In this document: piece by piece, positions 60,396 to 64,000 of the stretch | Layout: every line of letters begins with the position of its first letter | Numbering within the stretch: the stretch's first letter is position 1 | Origin: Polytrichum commune | Taxonomy: Eukaryota; Streptophyta; Polytrichopsida; Polytrichales; Polytrichaceae | Assembly (NCBI GenBank): GCA_950295325.1 | Contig: OX485808.1 | Span: 4,652,501 to 4,716,500 of the forward strand | DNA: 64,000 bases | Reading direction: 5' to 3' | Notes under the pieces: generated by a model | Database searches by the model: none | What the model saw: only the letters and a program-made list of their open reading frames with translations | What the model was told of the DNA's origin: nothing | Position numbers and translations under genes: made by a program

Positions 60396-62349
60396 ATCAC
60401 AACCAAAGACCATGATCAAGAGATATCCATGTTATTTTTAACCAAAAAAAAAAGAAAAGTCTTGTTCATGGGATATTGTGTGAAGCAAACTTAGAAACAA
60501 GATATGTTTATCAATAAGGTATAAAATTTATCAAAATTAAAGATGGGTTAAAATTATGCTTTAGTATAAGATTGGACATATCTAAAACAAAATCTCTTGA
60601 AAGAGTAATATTTTTTGACTTGGTCACCTTTTTCGTGGTGACAATTTATTTGGGTTCTCTCGCCGCAAAATCCAGGTGAACGCCAAACTAATTAATTATA
60701 TATGAACATGTAGGATTTCATATCATTTCCATGTCACTTCTTGTTCATTTTTTGACATGTTCTCATGTTATCACTTTTTATTAATGATGACGTTGTGTAA
60801 AACAAAATGGGACCACAATCATTTTCAATCATTTAAGAAGAAGATGGTCATGACCACTGGTCACTTAGTGTAAACATGCCCTTACTATTTAGAAATACAA
60901 AATACTATATATATAGATACATATACACACTTTTACCAACAAAGGCTAAAGTGATTGTTTGGAGACTACAACACATGAACGTCTTTACTTTCCTACACCC
61001 CATAACTACACACATTAACGGACCCAAACTCATGTTGGACGACTTTTGCGCATTTCCATGGCACACAGTCCACATAGACTCCACATCAATCTTAAAAAAA
61101 ATGAACAGAAGATTTGGAATTTATTGTAACCTAATGTAAGCGTGCCTAAAACTTTGGTTGCTTATCTTTTTTACACGTGTCTATTTGAGTGATGTAGTTG
61201 TGGAGATCTAAGAATGGACACAAAGAAGACATGTGTTTAAAAGGATTAGACTACATACTCTATTTTTGTTAATTATGTTGGGTTCAAAAGGTAATATGAA
61301 TTGTTTTGGAGGTTATGTATATGATTGTTTGAGAAAAAATATTAAAAAACACTTTGATGATGATTATGATATTCATATGATCTCCATCTTGCTTTGCAAA
61401 TCATCTTGTGCTAATCACGTGTTTAATATCGTTCGAGAACTTAGGCACAAAGTTAAATTGTTCATTTTAGGTCCACTTTTTCCTTAGAAGAGCTTGAAGA
61501 AGGGAATCATTTTCATTTGTAGACACACTCTTGCACACACCAGTTTGCTCAAGTCCACTCTATACATGAGCTTTCAACCTCATAGCTTGAACCTTTTATT
61601 GGGCTTACAATGCATGGCCACCCCAATATCTCAATATTGGGATGACAATGTTGGTTGAGGAAGGGCCAAATGCCCACCACAACCCCAAAAAATAGGATTA
61701 AGGGTAGGTTTCAATAGTCTCCCCTTGGACCTCAATAGTTGGCAACTTAATGAGTTTTAGGTGGAACATACGTGAAAGTTGAAATTCTAAGTTACCTCAC
61801 CAAGGTCACAAGAATGTTGATAGTTTGAGCTCTCATTTTGTAGGTTCCAAACCAAAAATGGGCAGGGACACACAATGCATACATATGGGAGGAGTATTGT
61901 TCCACCTAGCTCTATAAAAATAAATAAGGTATGATGAGTTTTGGTGGAGAGGTAAGTATACTATAAGGGTCCCCTCAAGGTTTCTCACATGAACAAAAGT
62001 GGTTTATAAGCATAAATCCAAGGGATGCAAAAAATAAATTCATAAAAATTGTCTATAGTTAGTGTAAATAAACCCCCCCCCCCAGGCCCTAGTGAAGTCA
62101 ATGGGCTTTCAAGCATTCTTCGGTCACTTACTCTCATTTGTTTACCTAGTATCAACAACCCCCTTCATATCTCACTTTGAGTGTGGCCACACTACATGTG
62201 CTCAAACCATTGTGAGCTTGAGGATTGGTCAAACTCTCAATAACTTTGAATGAAACCTTGTCAAAATCAGGTGTCAAAATTTTCTCTTGTCTCAAGCTTT
62301 TGTGTAAAGGGATTTGGTAAGGCTTGTTATACAAAAGGAGTATACTTAC
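60396..62349. other. AT-rich intergenic DNA
   Basis: An 11-base C run lies at 62073-62083. Frames at 60876-61139 and 61233-61487 have no recognisable motif. Nothing else seen. Confidence 0.35.
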
Positions 62350-62577
62350 TACACTAAATATTGTATTTTGTGTCATTGACTATTTGGAGTTACGCAGTGC
62401 TATAATTAATATATTTAATGGATATCTCATTTTTTTACAAGCAAAGGTCAAATTGGTTTTTTTGGACATTACAAAACATTCACATCTTTACATGATAAGA
62501 AATTACATTAATAGTAAAAGTATATAGCATTCTGAAACTCCAAATAGTAAGTGACACTAAATATAATATTTAGTGTA
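62350..62577. mobile_element. 228-bp MITE with ~55-bp TIRs
   Basis: The left end TACACTAAATATTGTATTTT continues through CTATTTGGAGTT and AGTGCTATAA. The right end is its complement. Each end is itself palindromic (ACACTAAATAT with ATATTTAGTGT). TA at both borders fits a TA target duplication. Confidence 0.75.
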
Positions 62578-62950
62578 CTATTAGATGACATTAGAAGGCA
62601 CATTTGTAGGATATGTGACCAAAATGTAAAGTTGTTAACCCATAAGCCCTTCATGTGGTGGAGGCCAATAGGCATATGACATTCTTAGGGAACAAGTGTG
62701 AATAATTCATGTAACAAAGCATGTGATGTTGTATGCTAGTGCTAACAATGCTACTGCTAGGAAACATGGTCCTAGAACACACTTCCCATGTGACACAGGC
62801 GGTTGTTAGCACATTACCTCATTAACAATGCATAACGCCGAGTCCAATGCATAATGGTCATAGATTGCATTCCAAAAGATATGAAATGTTAAGATTCAGA
62901 TACTACTAGGAAACGTGGTCCTAGAACCCATGAGTACCATGAGTGATAAG

Positions 62951-63171
62951 TACATTGATTATCCCAATGAGTGTGTCTCATTATTCAGAGCTATGCAGTG
63001 CCATAACTATTCAATGAGAATGTAATATTTTACCAAGCAAAGTCATTTATGTTCTACACTGTCCGAACAACCTATTGAACTTTCGTTAGTATAAATTGGA
63101 CTCTTGAGTAAGACGTTATTGCACTATGCAACTCCGAATAGTAACACACACTAATTGGGATAATCAATGTA
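62951..63171. mobile_element. 221-bp MITE with ~57-bp TIRs
   Basis: The ends TACATTGATTATCCCAAT and their complement flank subterminal blocks TATTCAGAGCTATGCAGTGC and its diverged complement. These blocks resemble those of the 62350 element (TATTTGGAGTTACGCAGTGC), so the two belong to one superfamily. Confidence 0.75.
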
Positions 63172-63511
63172 GCCATCCACATTGGTTGTGGTATTGATAG
63201 TGTCACTTACAACATTGATACGTGCAATTTAGTTTCCTTCACGAATAGGTTGGCTCTTTACATATGAAACATACCTTGGGTCGAAATCAAATCACAAAAC
63301 TTATAACTCTATTTATTCATCCCTATGGCAACCACAATTCAAGAGAGAGAAAAAAATAAAATCATATCTTGTAAATGTGGTAATATATATTCATAATAGT
63401 GTGGAATTTCGGTAAATCACTGTGGGGTAACCTGGTTACACAAATTAGTGTAGGTGGTTGGAGTTGTGCAATCTCAAAACTTCTTATTTAGGTCAGCACT
63501 TTACCAATGTT

Positions 63512-63526
63512 GGGGGGGGGGGGGGG
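63512..63526. repeat. G15 homopolymer
   Basis: Fifteen G in a row, in AT-rich DNA. Confidence 0.8.
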
Positions 63527-63629
63527 AAACCGTCTACTACATAATGAATATTATTTTATTTTATTAATTTCATCCATGTACACAACAAAGACAAAAGACG
63601 TAATGCCTTTTGGGAAAGCCGGCTTTTGA

Positions 63630-63755
63630 CTACACTAAATATTGTGGTTAGTGTCACATGCTATTTTATGTCATTGTGGTAAGTTTGCTCATGATACTTC
63701 TCATGAATAAGTTTACAAGTACCATCATCCCAACTTACTTTTAGTTCATCCTAAC
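63630..63755 (+). repeat. Family D element, left part
   Basis: It begins TACACTAAATATTGTGGTTA and matches the 8736 copy through TTATGTCATTGTGGTAAG, CTCATGAATAAGTTTACAAG and ACTTTTAGTTCATCC, then breaks off. Confidence 0.6.
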
Positions 63756-64000
63756 TTGGTCCAAGGTAACCCTAAACTACCAGGTGATAGTGGAGAGGTA
63801 CTTTTTTTTCCAAATGGAGTGGTTGGCGATTCAATTCCCGCTGTGAAATCTTCTCTCTACTTGACCCAAAAAAAAAAACTAGCTAAGTAGGTAGGAAGCC
63901 AAGAGCCCACCCATTGTAAGGCAGGTAGTAAACCCTATCTTGCACCAAGAGGATTCTTGAGCAGGGTAAGACTAACGGGCTCAAATCCATGTCGGATTGC
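63756..64000. other. Window end, no gene
   Basis: An A-rich stop follows GATTCAATTCCCGC near 63831-63845. This faintly recalls a SINE B box plus tail, but no A box or paired arms are visible. Confidence 0.3.

Noticed and set aside
63783..63884. tRNA-derived SINE
   Set aside because: Only a weak B-box-like word and an A run are visible; no A box, no paired arms, no second copy.
63940..64000. tRNA gene at the window end
   Set aside because: GGGCTCAAATCC resembles a T loop but the stems do not pair.

Overview
The window looks like nuclear DNA of a land plant, most likely a moss. It is AT-rich and gene-poor, its introns are GT-AG, it carries a short CCCTAAA telomere-like tract, and its best gene fuses a protein kinase to NB-ARC and leucine-rich repeats. 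That architecture has been described mainly from mosses. The species cannot be fixed from the sequence alone. I find two well-supported host genes in 64 kb; most of the rest is transposon-derived or repetitive.

Layout. 1-3090: HindIII-site-rich tandem repeats, a GGGAT minisatellite, a telomere-like tract and otherwise featureless AT-rich DNA. 3094-8736: a mobile-element-like locus. An array of palindromes precedes a two-exon DUF7869-type (DDE-transposase-like) gene with one in-frame stop, followed by a ~460-bp-arm inverted duplication of its own 3' end. 8736-12300: decayed coding sequence, one piece split by a 496-bp inverted-repeat element with an 8-bp target duplication. 12300-25230: mostly non-coding, with a captured DUF7869 fragment between identical 58-bp direct repeats, a MITE and dispersed repeats.

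25236-31236 (+): a three-exon kinase-NB-ARC-LRR immune-receptor-type gene encoding about 1,899 residues. Its LRR domain is about 39 copies of a 72-bp unit; an in-frame TAA ends it while LRR coding continues downstream. 31237-38441: LRR debris, decayed coding remnants, a GC-rich island between related direct repeats, and a non-LTR-retroelement-like fragment. 38442-43932 (-): a two-pore-channel (TPC1-family) gene that I could assemble into 12 exons and 777 codons with all phases consistent. Its second pore filter, EF hands and second voltage sensor differ from canonical plant TPC1 at key positions. A threefold ~300-bp tandem repeat lies just upstream of it. 45332-64000: no convincing gene, but several MITE families, a ~160-bp tandem repeat, a ~295-bp duplication and many long C or G homopolymers.

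The two host genes are not obviously linked in function. The kinase-NLR would act as an intracellular immune receptor and the TPC as a vacuolar cation channel. All splice sites and family calls were made by eye and no database search was run.
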